Program-made: the position numbers and the translations under genes
Source: Roseibium aquae
GTDB taxonomy: Bacteria; Pseudomonadota; Alphaproteobacteria; Rhizobiales; Stappiaceae
Assembly: GCF_008711285.1 (NCBI RefSeq)
Contig: NZ_VXDC01000005.1
Span: forward strand, 186,001 to 250,000
Direction: 5' to 3'
DNA length: 64,000 nucleotides
In this document: positions 28,857 through 38,287 of the stretch, in pieces
Position numbering within the stretch: the first letter of the stretch is position 1
Layout: the number at the start of each line of letters is the position of its first letter
The notes under the pieces: model-generated
Databases searched by the model: none
What the model was told of the DNA's origin: nothing
What the model saw: only the letters and a program-made list of their open reading frames with translations

Positions 28857-29642
28857 ATGAAAGACACTACGTCCCGTTTGCGTGCCGGTTTGCGCACTCT
28901 CTATTTCGGGCAATCGCTGTACTCGCATGTTTTCCGTTACACACTGCTTGCGTTCGATATCGTCACCATTGCCTATTTCGTGGTCGCGCCGCTGATTGAT
29001 CCGGAGCGTATCAACCACGGGGCGGACTATGCGATCGCCGCCGTTCTGAGCCTGGACTTCTTCGCCCGGCTCCTGGCCTCCCCCCGCCCATTCCGCTACC
29101 TGGCAAGCTTCAGCTCCTTGGCCGATCTGGTTGTTCTGGCGTCCCTGTTGTTGCCGGCGGTTCTCGAAAACCTCGCCTTCTTGCGGGTCGTAAGGATGTT
29201 GCGCCTCATGCGCTCCTATCATCTCTTGAAGGAACTTCGCGAACATGTGGGGTGGTTCCGCCGTAACGAGGACATCGTTCAATCGACCATCAATCTTTTC
29301 GTTTTCGTTTTCGTCGTGACCGCTCTGGTCTTCGTGGTCGAAAACGATCGGAACCCGGGTATCAACAATTATCTGGATGCATTGTATTTCACGGTCACGA
29401 CCCTGACGACGACCGGTTTCGGCGACATTACGATGACCGATACGACGGGACGCCTGATGACCGTCTTGATCATGATTTTCGGCGTCGCCCTGTTTCTCCG
29501 ATTGGTTCAAACCATTTTCCGTCCCGCGAAAGTCCAGGTGGCTTGTCCCGATTGCGGTTTGAACCGGCACGATCCGGATGCGGTGCACTGCAAGCATTGC
29601 GGGCGTGTACTGAACATCGCCACCGAAGGGGAATGGCTCTGA
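28857..29642 (+). CDS. Voltage-gated-type potassium channel with C-terminal zinc ribbon
   Basis: A 261-residue channel subunit. Four voltage-sensor-like helices lie in residues 25-125; S4 carries arginines at every third position (R110, R113, R116, R119). The pore is residues 145-220, with the selectivity filter TTTGFGD at 184-190. The tail ends in a zinc ribbon with cysteines at 230, 233, 245 and 248 in place of the usual RCK domain. It is inner-membrane and presumably tetrameric. The ATG at 28857 is preferred over longer frames without helices. Confidence 0.87.
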   Translation: MKDTTSRLRAGLRTLYFGQSLYSHVFRYTLLAFDIVTIAYFVVAPLIDPERINHGADYAIAAVLSLDFFARLLASPRPFRYLASFSSLADLVVLASLLLPAVLENLAFLRVVRMLRLMRSYHLLKELREHVGWFRRNEDIVQSTINLFVFVFVVTALVFVVENDRNPGINNYLDALYFTVTTLTTTGFGDITMTDTTGRLMTVLIMIFGVALFLRLVQTIFRPAKVQVACPDCGLNRHDPDAVHCKHCGRVLNIATEGEWL

Positions 29643-29650
29643 TCCGCTAA

Positions 29651-32600
29651 TCAGCCGCGGGCTGCCAGCCTCTGATTGACGAGAGAAAACTCGACCAGCT
29701 CTTTGCTGGTCATAGGCCGGGCGAGGGCATAACCTTGAAGCACATCGCAGCCCATGTCCCGCAGCATCTTGACGTGCTGCATCGTCTCGACCCCTTCTGA
29801 AACAACCTCGAGATTGATGGAGCGGCCCATATCGATGACGGCCTGCAGCAGCTTCCGGTGGTCTTCGGAACGGGCGATGGGGTGAACCAGTTCGCGATCA
29901 ATCTTGACCCGTCTGGGCGACGCCGACCACATTCCCAAAAACGAAGACTGGCCGGTCCCGAAATTGTCGATCTCGATGTCGATTCCAAGGTCGGCAATCT
30001 CCCGGATCCGGGCCTTGAGCTCTTCGTTCGTGTGGTCGAGCATGGTCGATTCATGCACTTCAAAGGCCATGCGGCCATTGGGAATATAGAGTTTTTTCAG
30101 AAGATTTATCAAAAACGGATTGGCCACGCGCTGCGCGGACACATTGACGGCAATTCGCGGAATGGGGGCATTTTGCCGATCCCAGCGGCGCATGTCTTCC
30201 AGAGCCGTTTCCAGGATCGTTTGGTCGATTTGATCGGCGGCTCCCAATTCCTTGGCGGCCGCGAGAAACGACGGCGGGGACAGAACGCCAAGAACCGGGT
30301 GCTTCCAGCGGGCGAGAGCCTCCACACCGATGAGTTCAAGCGATTTGGCGTCAAACTGCGGCTGGTAGACCGGGAAGAATTCGCCTTTTTCCAAACCGTC
30401 CAGAATATCGTCCGAAATCCGTTTTGTGCGCTCGATCTCCTTTTGAAGATCCCGCGAGAAGAAGGTGAAGCGTCCGCGGCCCTGCCGCTTTGCGCGGTAA
30501 AGTGCGATATCAGCGTTCATCATGAGTCTCGCTGGATCGCTCGGCTGGCTGCTGATGTCCTCGCCCATGCTGGCGATGCCAATGTCAATGCCGATGCTTG
30601 CACCGAAACGGCAAAGCTCATTCTCATAAGGCACGGGCCGGCTCAGCTCGGAAATCAGCAGGTCGGCCAGGAACTCGAGTTCTTCGCGGGCAACCGTCGA
30701 CTCCCGCAAGACGACAAACTCGTCCCCGCCGATACGGGCGATGAAATCGTCCTCCGCACAGTTTTCCCGAAGCACTTGAGCCACATGGCGCAGAATGTAA
30801 TCCCCGGCCGCATGTCCCAGCGTGTCATTGATGGCCTTGAAGCGGTCCAGATCGATCTGCAGCAGCGCCAGTTCCTTTTCGCGGCTTCCCTCTCGCCATT
30901 CCTGCAGCCGCTGATCGAGATAGCGCCGGTTCGGGAGGCCCGTGAGCGGGTCGTGAAGGCTGTCGAATTCGGCGCGCGATTTCGTCTGCTGAAGCACGAG
31001 GTTTCGTTCTTCTGCAAGCCGTTGGGCATCTTGTAATTCGTGTTCTCTCTGCTTCAAATCCGTGACGTCGGTGATCACGCCCACGATGTAACGGTCGCCA
31101 TTGTCCGTCGTGGCAAGGGTCTTGCTGGATATCGCGGCCCGGAAGGTCCCTTCTGCTTGGCGGTCGATCAGCTCTTCGGTTCTCACGTGCCGGCCGGTTT
31201 CGAGGACGGCCTGGTCCATGTTCTCGGCGATCCGGGCCGCTTCGGTCGGCAGACATTCATGGGAGGTTCGCCCAATCAGGGCTTCCCGGTCCAGATTGAA
31301 CAGCCCGCTATAGGCCGTGTTGACAAGGACATAGCGGAACTGCGCATCCTTCGCGGAAACAGGATTGGGGACTGTGTCGAGAACAAGTTGTGCCAATTCC
31401 GCACGGCGGAGGGCCTCTTGAAGGGCCCTTTCCCGCTCTTTCAGCTTGCTGACATCGTTCAGAACCGTCACGACATATCTGTCGCCGGATTTTGTGGTTG
31501 CAACGGATTTCCGTGTGATGGATGCGTATTCCCGTCCCCCCGGAAATGAGAGGATTTCATCCATTTCCAAGATCTCTCCCGTCGTAAGGGCGGTCCGGTC
31601 CCGGGTGTTGAGGGCGGCGGTGTCGAAAAACGGGAAAATCTCCTCCACTTGCCGGCCTAAAAAGCTCGAGCGATCGCGCTCGACGAGCCTGCAATAGGCG
31701 TCATTGGCCATCACATAGGTCAACTCGGCGTTCTTCACGATGATCGGGTTGGTCAACTGGTTGAGCACCGCGGCAGCCAGTTCGGCCTTATCGAGGGCCG
31801 CTTTCAGCATCGTTTCCTGGCGGCGCAGCCGGGTCACGTCGTTCAAAATTGTGATCGTGAACTCACCTTCGCGGGTCCGGAGATAGCTGTGGCGGTTCTG
31901 AAGCGAAAGCGGCTTTCCGTCCTTGCGGACAAAGGTGCCTTCCTGCTCGATCGGTTGTCTGGTTCGCAGCACTTCGTTCGTGATATCGAGAATGCGGCCC
32001 GCGCGTTCCGGCTCATGAATTGCATCTGGCGTGGAACCGATTATCTGGCTGATCGGCAGGCCGTAGAGCTCCGAAAAGGCATGGTTGACCATGACATACC
32101 GGTGCGCACTGTCCTTGACGACGACCGGATTTCCAAGGTTGTCCAGAATATGCTTGGCGAGCTCAGCCATCTGCAAGGCCTCTTTCAGCTGGCTTTCCTT
32201 TTCCTTGAGGCGCGTGATGTCTGTGAAAACAGTGACCAGGTACTCCCTGTTTTGATCCGTGCGGGTCAGCCCCTTCCGCACGAGGGCAGGCATCGCAGCT
32301 CCGTCTGGTTTTGTCAGTTCGTCTTCAAACTCCTGCGCAAGCCCGGAGCGCATCACAGCCAAGTCGGACTGCGTGATCCGGTCCAACATGACGCCGGATT
32401 TGAAAAAATCATCTGCCTTGCAGCCAATGAGGCGTTCGCGGGTTAGCCCGGCAGATTCCAGATAGGCCTTGTTGGCCAATACATAACGGAGCTGATGGTC
32501 CTTGACATGAAGGGGCAAGCTCAACTGATCGAAAACGAGTTCCGAAAGTTGCGCGCGCTCCAATGCCTCGGAGAGTCTTTGTTGCTGGCGTTTGTAGCGG

Positions 32601-33772
32601 GTGATGTCACTGACGGAAGTAACGACGAAAGGTTTGTGTCCGGCGACGAGCGCCAGCCCCTTCCGGGTGACTGTCGTAAGCTGCTCTCCCTGCCCGCGAA
32701 GATAGGTGTTTTCATCCTCTCGTGTTTTGCCCGTTGTCAAAACGTTTTGGTCGAACTCCCGCATGCGTTCGGCGAGAGCGGTGGGCAAAAAGTCGTAGCC
32801 CTGCCGTCCGATCAAGGCTGCCCGGTCAATCTCGAAGTAATCCGCATAGGCCTGGTTCATCATGATGCAGGTGTGCGTTTCATCCCGTACGATCACCGGT
32901 GTTTTTAATTGCTCAAGAACCTGCTCCGACAACTCAGCTTTCTGAAGAGCCTTGGAAAGGGCACTTTCCTTGAGCTTCAGTGGTGTGATGTTGTTGTGAA
33001 CCGTCAAAATCAACGCATCGCCATTGCCCGTTTTCATCAACGTCTTGGAGGTGTTCAAGAACAGCGGTTGGCCATCCGGGCCATCCAGTGTTTGTGTGAA
33101 CTCCCGTGGCTCACCCGTCTCCAAGAGGCGTTTTTCCGCGTTGATCGTCACCGCATTGGGTTTGGTGTGGGGCTGCGCTTTTCCGGTTTTCCCGAGCAAG
33201 GCCGCAGGCTCGGTTCCATGTAGCCGGCAAAAAGCATCGTTGACGAAAATGTATTCCTGACGGGCGTTTTTGATACTGACCGCATTCGTCAAATGATCCA
33301 GCGCCGTCTTGGCGAGGCTGGCTTGCGTCAATGCGGTTTCGAGTTTGTCATCCCGGCCGTGTCCCTCTGTGACGTCATGCAATGCAATCGAAAAGAGGCC
33401 ATCTGGCAAGGCGGTGCCGGCAAATGCGATGATCTTGTCGGTCTCCAGAACAACCTCGATGGAGAACCCGGTGCCATCCGTGCAGAGATTCCGGTAGGCT
33501 TCGAGGAGCCGATCCACAGCCCCTTGCGGAAACGCACCAAGCACGACGGCTATGTTCAGAAGCGTAGAAAAGTCCAATCCCTTGGGATCGAGAGCGGCGT
33601 TCGGGCGGTCGATACCCAGAACAGCCCAGGTTGCGCCATTGATCATGTGAAGGGTGTCTGCATCGCCAAGAACGACACCATGGTCGCAAGCGGCCAACAG
33701 GCCGCGCAACAATCGGGCGGGATCCAAGTTCGGCGTAACAAAATCGTCGATGCGATCGAGATGGATTGTCAT
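29651..33772 (-). CDS. Giant PAS-repeat GGDEF/EAL cyclic-di-GMP protein
   Basis: A 1373-residue cytoplasmic protein without membrane helices. After a divergent PAS-like segment (about 20-140) come six PAS units at a strict period of about 128 residues; each is introduced by a helix of the pattern L-x-x-AL-x-x-AEL (residues 144, 272, 400, 529, 656, 784). A GGDEF domain follows (intact GGDEF at 1015-1019; the inhibitory RxxD site is absent), then an EAL domain (EAL at 1151-1153). The EAL metal motif DDFGTG is DNFGTG (N1270), so phosphodiesterase activity may be weakened. It ends 8 bp from the convergent channel gene. Confidence 0.93.
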   Translation of the reverse strand: MTIHLDRIDDFVTPNLDPARLLRGLLAACDHGVVLGDADTLHMINGATWAVLGIDRPNAALDPKGLDFSTLLNIAVVLGAFPQGAVDRLLEAYRNLCTDGTGFSIEVVLETDKIIAFAGTALPDGLFSIALHDVTEGHGRDDKLETALTQASLAKTALDHLTNAVSIKNARQEYIFVNDAFCRLHGTEPAALLGKTGKAQPHTKPNAVTINAEKRLLETGEPREFTQTLDGPDGQPLFLNTSKTLMKTGNGDALILTVHNNITPLKLKESALSKALQKAELSEQVLEQLKTPVIVRDETHTCIMMNQAYADYFEIDRAALIGRQGYDFLPTALAERMREFDQNVLTTGKTREDENTYLRGQGEQLTTVTRKGLALVAGHKPFVVTSVSDITRYKRQQQRLSEALERAQLSELVFDQLSLPLHVKDHQLRYVLANKAYLESAGLTRERLIGCKADDFFKSGVMLDRITQSDLAVMRSGLAQEFEDELTKPDGAAMPALVRKGLTRTDQNREYLVTVFTDITRLKEKESQLKEALQMAELAKHILDNLGNPVVVKDSAHRYVMVNHAFSELYGLPISQIIGSTPDAIHEPERAGRILDITNEVLRTRQPIEQEGTFVRKDGKPLSLQNRHSYLRTREGEFTITILNDVTRLRRQETMLKAALDKAELAAAVLNQLTNPIIVKNAELTYVMANDAYCRLVERDRSSFLGRQVEEIFPFFDTAALNTRDRTALTTGEILEMDEILSFPGGREYASITRKSVATTKSGDRYVVTVLNDVSKLKERERALQEALRRAELAQLVLDTVPNPVSAKDAQFRYVLVNTAYSGLFNLDREALIGRTSHECLPTEAARIAENMDQAVLETGRHVRTEELIDRQAEGTFRAAISSKTLATTDNGDRYIVGVITDVTDLKQREHELQDAQRLAEERNLVLQQTKSRAEFDSLHDPLTGLPNRRYLDQRLQEWREGSREKELALLQIDLDRFKAINDTLGHAAGDYILRHVAQVLRENCAEDDFIARIGGDEFVVLRESTVAREELEFLADLLISELSRPVPYENELCRFGASIGIDIGIASMGEDISSQPSDPARLMMNADIALYRAKRQGRGRFTFFSRDLQKEIERTKRISDDILDGLEKGEFFPVYQPQFDAKSLELIGVEALARWKHPVLGVLSPPSFLAAAKELGAADQIDQTILETALEDMRRWDRQNAPIPRIAVNVSAQRVANPFLINLLKKLYIPNGRMAFEVHESTMLDHTNEELKARIREIADLGIDIEIDNFGTGQSSFLGMWSASPRRVKIDRELVHPIARSEDHRKLLQAVIDMGRSINLEVVSEGVETMQHVKMLRDMGCDVLQGYALARPMTSKELVEFSLVNQRLAARG

Positions 33773-34267
33773 CAGTACTCACTCGCCGAAACAATGACGA
33801 GATACTGTGTTGAATTGTGTTAAAATTCTATTTTTGTTGATTGGTCATCTGTTTTTTATTTCACAGGGCCGGTTGCTTATGTCTCTTTAATAAGTAATAT
33901 TTACAATGGAGTATTGAATTTTTGCTCGGGCGTTCCCAAGATAACGGAACCCCACCCGCCGCAGGACCGGAGTGTATTCCTGCCGGCCGTCCGGACGATA
34001 GTGCAATTGCCGCCGGTTTCCGAGCGGGCCTTCGCATTGTTCGCCGAGCCATGACAACTCGGATGAATGCAGCCGGTCAGATCGGGAAGATGTGTCTGGC
34101 CGTACCGCCCTGCCAGTCCGCTGGTCCGGTGGTTCTCCGAGGAATTGACCTGAAGAATTCACGGCCCTGACGGCAATGTGAGGGCTGGTGAGCGCTCCAA
34201 ATCGGTGCGGACGTTGACCGGGCCCTGCAATCGTGTCCTTGTGCAGAAGGATCCGAACGGGTGAAAC
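33773..34267. other. Divergent intergenic region, AT-rich near 33826-33935
   Basis: About 495 bp between the GGDEF/EAL gene and the CoA-transferase gene. Bases 33826-33935 are markedly AT-rich against a GC-rich background and include a small CTTAT/ATAAG hairpin; this is the likely promoter region of the minus-strand gene. I see no convincing gene, repeat or RNA in the remaining part. Confidence 0.6.
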
Positions 34268-35530
34268 GTGAGCGAACAAAACTCTCCCCATGGGCCGCTT
34301 GCCGGTCTTCTTGTCCTTGATCTGTCGCGCATTCTTGCCGGCCCCACTTGCACCCAGATCCTCGGCGATCTGGGCGCCGAGGTCATCAAGATCGAACGTC
34401 CAATGCGGGGGGACGATACGCGTGGCTGGGGCCCGCCATTCCTGAAGGACACAAGCGGGCAGGATAGCGGAGAAAGCGCTTACTATCTGTCATCCAACCG
34501 CAACAAGGCGTCCGTGGCGATCGACATGGCGGCTCCGGAAGGGCGCACGCTCATACAGCGATTGGCAGAAAAGGCCGATGTTCTTGTCGAGAATTTCAAG
34601 GTTGGCGATCTCAAACGGCGCGGGCTCGACTACGATACGCTCAAGGCGCGCAACGGCGGTCTGATCTATTGCTCGATCTCCGGCTTCGGTCAGACCGGTC
34701 CCTATGCCCACCGGGCCGGCTACGACTTTCTGATCCAGGGCATGGGCGGGATCATGTCCTTGACCGGATTTCCCGATGAAGACGGAGGCACACCGACCAA
34801 GGCCGGGGTCGGGATCGCGGACGTGATGTGCGGTATGTATGCCCTGTCCGGCATTTTGGCCGCCCTGCATCACCGGTCGCGAACAGGCAACGGTCAGTAT
34901 ATCGACATATCCCTGTTTGACTGCCAAGTGGCTTGGCTTATTAATCAAGGCGTCGCCTATCTGACAAGCGGCGACGTCCCAGGCCGTCTTGGAAACGGGC
35001 ATCCCACCATCGTCCCCTACGACACCTTCCCCGCTCGGGACAAGAATTTCATCCTGGCTGTGGGCAATGATGGCCAATTCCAAAGGTTCTGCGATGTCGC
35101 GGGCGCCCGGCACCTTGCGGCTGATCCGTCCTTTGCGACAAATGCGGACCGGGTCAGAAACCGGCAGGCTCTGGTTCCGCTGCTTCGTCAGATTACCGTC
35201 ACGCGCGATGCCGGGCAGTGGATCTGCGACCTTGAAGCCGCCGGGGTTCCGTGCGGGCCGGTCAATGATCTGGCGGACGTGTTTTCGGACCCGCAGGTTG
35301 CGGCCCGCGGCATGCGGATCACCGTGCCCCATCCCGTATCCGGGTCACTCGATTTGATCGGCTCTCCGCTTAACATGAGCGAAACACCGGTCACCTACCG
35401 GTTCGCGCCGCCAACCCTCGGGGCTGATACGGGGGATATCCTCAAACGCCACCTTGGGCTGAGTGGGGACGAATTGGCCCACTTGAGCGCAGAAGGCGTC
35501 GTCGGCCTCGGCTCGCCTGCCCTCAGCTGA
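34268..35530 (+). CDS. CaiB/BaiF family (class III) CoA-transferase
   Basis: A 420-residue enzyme moving CoA between carboxylic acids. The N-terminal GLLVLDLSRILAGPTCTQIL and IKIERP, the FKVGDLKRRGLDY stretch, the catalytic aspartate in AGYDFLIQGMGG (near residue 157) and AGVPCGPVND at the end are all family landmarks. A GTG start is used. The ThDP-dependent enzyme begins 12 bp later, so the two form a pathway pair comparable in kind to formyl-CoA transferase with oxalyl-CoA decarboxylase. The acid used is unknown. Confidence 0.9.
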   Translation: MSEQNSPHGPLAGLLVLDLSRILAGPTCTQILGDLGAEVIKIERPMRGDDTRGWGPPFLKDTSGQDSGESAYYLSSNRNKASVAIDMAAPEGRTLIQRLAEKADVLVENFKVGDLKRRGLDYDTLKARNGGLIYCSISGFGQTGPYAHRAGYDFLIQGMGGIMSLTGFPDEDGGTPTKAGVGIADVMCGMYALSGILAALHHRSRTGNGQYIDISLFDCQVAWLINQGVAYLTSGDVPGRLGNGHPTIVPYDTFPARDKNFILAVGNDGQFQRFCDVAGARHLAADPSFATNADRVRNRQALVPLLRQITVTRDAGQWICDLEAAGVPCGPVNDLADVFSDPQVAARGMRITVPHPVSGSLDLIGSPLNMSETPVTYRFAPPTLGADTGDILKRHLGLSGDELAHLSAEGVVGLGSPALS

Positions 35531-35542
35531 ACGTCTCAAAAA

Positions 35543-37171
35543 ATGGACCCTGTCATGACAATAGGCGCCGATATCATTGCTGCCAAGCTGCACGCCGCCG
35601 GATGCCGGCACGCGTTTGGTATCCCGGGCGGCGAGGTGCTTGCCTTGATGGGCAGCCTCCATCGGGCCGGCCTTCGTTTTGTGCTTGTGAAGCACGAAAA
35701 TGCGGGAGGCTTCATGGCCGAAGGCGGATGGCACGCGGATGGTGCGCCCGGTGTTCTGCTGGCCACCCTTGGGCCCGGCGTGGCCAATGCGATCAATGTC
35801 GTGGCCAATGCCTGGCAGGACCGGGTGCCGCTTGTCTTTCTCACCGGATGCGTCGATGCCGCGGATGCGCAGACCTACACCCATCAGGTGTTCGATCACC
35901 AGCAACTGCTGCGGCCCATTGTGAAGGCAAGTTTCTCGGCAACGCTTGGGGCCCTTGACGTGATGATGGAAAAGGCGCTTGCCATCGCCCTGGAAGGGCA
36001 GCCAGGACCGGTGCATATCGACGTGCCGATACGGGTCGCGGAAAGCGAAACGCCGGAGGCCTGGACAAACGGGTTCCGGAGCGCTCCGGCGATCAGCGTA
36101 CCTGCTGACGACAGCAATCTCCGGTGGGCCTGCAAACTGTTCGAAGATGCTGACAGACCCATTGCGATTGCCGGTGTGGACGCGGTGAATGAAGACGCCG
36201 GGGCGGCCATCAGTGCGTTTTGCCGGACTTTCCACGTTCCGCTTCTGACGTCCTATAAAGGCAAGGGTCTGCTGGACGAAAACGATCCGCTGGCGCTCGG
36301 CGGAGCAGGCCTGTCGCCGAAGGCGGACGACCTGTTACTGCCTCTTGTGCGGCAGAGCGACTGCATCCTGCTGCTGGGATATGATCCGATTGAAATGCGG
36401 ATCAACTGGCGGGACCCCTGGCCCGTGGATGCGCCGGTCATCGATATCTCCCCGGTCTTGCGCACCCATGGCATGCACGAGGTCAAGGTGTCCCTTCGTG
36501 GCAGCATCAAGAAGACCCTGCCGATTCTGGCGGCCGCACGCCAGGGGGAGCATTCATCCTGGGCCGGCGGCGAACCAGTGGCCGTGAGATCCAAGTTGCA
36601 GGCGGCATTTGCCCCTGAGCCGGAGGGTTGGGGGCCGGCGACCGCCTTTCACACCTTGCGCCAAGTAATGCCGGATCAAACCGTGGTGACAGCCGACAGT
36701 GGCGCGCACAGGATCTTGCTCAGCCAGATATGGTCCTGTTCAAGTCCGCGGGGTCTGCTGCAATCCTCAGCCCTGTGCACGATGGGCTGCGCCTTGCCGC
36801 TGGCGATGGGACACAGGTTGGTCAGCGGCTCCGGGCCGGTGCTGGCCTTTGTCGGCGATGCGGGGCTGGAGATGTGTCTTGGCGAGTTGTCCACCCTCCG
36901 CGATCTCCAGATCCCGGTCATCATCTGTGTCATGGTTGATAGCAGCCTGGCCTTGATCGAATTGAAGCAGCGCAAAAGTCAGCGCCCGAATGTCGGGGTG
37001 GATTTTGGAGAAACCGATTTTCCTGCCATAGCAAGGGCTTATGGCGGCGCCGGTGTGTGGGTGGAGACGGCGCAAGACCTGAAAAGAGAGGCGGACCTGG
37101 CCCTCAAGCGCGACGGCTTTACGATCCTGGCGTGCCGGATCTCGAACCGGGCCTATGACAACAAGTTCTGA
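35543..37171 (+). CDS. Thiamine diphosphate-dependent enzyme, acetolactate synthase-like fold
   Basis: A 542-residue protein with three ThDP-enzyme domains: Pyr domain (FGIPGGE, then KHENAGGFMAEG with catalytic Glu52), central domain (about 190-340) and PP domain with VGDAGLEMCLGELSTL. The second half of the ThDP/Mg motif, usually NN, is DS (VMVDSSLAL). The gene has a weak ribosome binding site; an ATG four codons in is an alternative. Coupled to the upstream CoA-transferase, it may decarboxylate or cleave the CoA thioester, but this is inference. It is not an IlvB close relative. Confidence 0.85.
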   Translation: MDPVMTIGADIIAAKLHAAGCRHAFGIPGGEVLALMGSLHRAGLRFVLVKHENAGGFMAEGGWHADGAPGVLLATLGPGVANAINVVANAWQDRVPLVFLTGCVDAADAQTYTHQVFDHQQLLRPIVKASFSATLGALDVMMEKALAIALEGQPGPVHIDVPIRVAESETPEAWTNGFRSAPAISVPADDSNLRWACKLFEDADRPIAIAGVDAVNEDAGAAISAFCRTFHVPLLTSYKGKGLLDENDPLALGGAGLSPKADDLLLPLVRQSDCILLLGYDPIEMRINWRDPWPVDAPVIDISPVLRTHGMHEVKVSLRGSIKKTLPILAAARQGEHSSWAGGEPVAVRSKLQAAFAPEPEGWGPATAFHTLRQVMPDQTVVTADSGAHRILLSQIWSCSSPRGLLQSSALCTMGCALPLAMGHRLVSGSGPVLAFVGDAGLEMCLGELSTLRDLQIPVIICVMVDSSLALIELKQRKSQRPNVGVDFGETDFPAIARAYGGAGVWVETAQDLKREADLALKRDGFTILACRISNRAYDNKF

Positions 37172-37420
37172 CGCTGTGCTGTAAACGCGTTGCGCGGCGC
37201 CTGCGCATTAACCCGGAATGTGAATAAGGCGCATATCTGCTTAGTTAGAAATAGAAACGAAGTAAAAACCTGTCATGATTTGCCCTATTATCTCGTCCGG
37301 ACGGGAAATGGCGATGTTTCGATCCGGTAAGGGGTAAGTCGCTGGTAAAACGGACAGTGTGAATTCTGTCTGCCTGTGGCTTTCTCCGGATTGTGTACCC
37401 TGAAGGCGGGGGGCTTCGGT

Positions 37421-38281
37421 ATGGAAGCACTGGACAGGGATTTCGAACCCGTTCTCGACGAAGGCGACTTTTTGCGCCTCGTGTCGCTTGTCAGGTCCCA
37501 TTGCGGATACATTCTGTCCGATCGTCAGAAGGACGGATTGTGCCGGCGGGTGTTGACCCGGCTGGAAGCGCTTGGTCTCGACAGTTTCGCGGATTACTGC
37601 GCCTATCTGGTGCAGGATACCGATGGCTGTGAGATGGGGCAGTTGATCGGCTGGATGCGCCACCAGTCCGCAGGTTTGTTTGCGGATGCGCAGCAAGTGA
37701 AATTCCTGGCTGAATGGTTGACGATCTTGGCGAAGAAACGCGGTCCGGCTTCGCGCATCCGGATCTGGGTGGCCGGTCCATGGGCCTGCGAAGACGCCTA
37801 TACGCTTGCCATGGTTGCCTCGGCCTACATGAAAAACCTCTCCCGGTACGATTTCCGAATTCTGGCCACCGACCTGGATGAAACCCGCATGGCCCAAGGT
37901 CAACAGGGTGTTTTCCGGACACAGGAGGTGGACAAGGTGCCGGCGTCGCTCAAGGCACGGTGGCTGACCCGGACCTCTGATATTCATATGCAGGTCGACA
38001 CGGGGCTGCGTGACTTCATCGATTTCAAGCAGTTCAATGTCCTGAACGATCTTCCGGTCAAACGCGCGTTCGATGCGGTCTTGATGCGCCGGGCCATGCC
38101 GGATCTGGAACGGCCGCATCGGATGATCATCCTGCGGAAATTCCGCGACCGGCTTCTCGACGACGGGCGCCTTTATCTGTCTACGAACGAAGGGCTGGCT
38201 TCCAACCAGTGGTTTGAAGCCATCGGTCCGGGCATGTTCAAGAAACGCACACGGGTGTTCCACCGGCTGCGGCTGGTCTGA
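37421..38281 (+). CDS. CheR-like methyltransferase fold protein, probably inactive
   Basis: A 286-residue protein with the CheR layout: an N-terminal helical domain (DEGDFLRLVSLVRSHCGYIL, then LCRRVLTRLEALGLDSFADYC) and a Rossmann domain (RIRIWVAGPWACEDAYTLAM). The residues that matter in CheR are changed: the TTNxTxFFR loop is RHQSAGLFADA, the SAM-binding GxSTGEE is GPWACED, and the CRN motif is MRRAM. It probably binds but does not methylate receptors, or binds another ligand. No chemotaxis gene is nearby. The start follows a GGGGGG stretch; it ends 6 bp from a convergent gene. Confidence 0.8.
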   Translation: MEALDRDFEPVLDEGDFLRLVSLVRSHCGYILSDRQKDGLCRRVLTRLEALGLDSFADYCAYLVQDTDGCEMGQLIGWMRHQSAGLFADAQQVKFLAEWLTILAKKRGPASRIRIWVAGPWACEDAYTLAMVASAYMKNLSRYDFRILATDLDETRMAQGQQGVFRTQEVDKVPASLKARWLTRTSDIHMQVDTGLRDFIDFKQFNVLNDLPVKRAFDAVLMRRAMPDLERPHRMIILRKFRDRLLDDGRLYLSTNEGLASNQWFEAIGPGMFKKRTRVFHRLRLV

Positions 38282-38287
38282 ACAGCG

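Noticed and set aside
33887-34291. A 134-codon minus-strand frame upstream of the CoA-transferase gene
   Set aside because: No recognisable family, overlaps the start of the CoA-transferase gene and the AT-rich promoter region; treated as non-coding.
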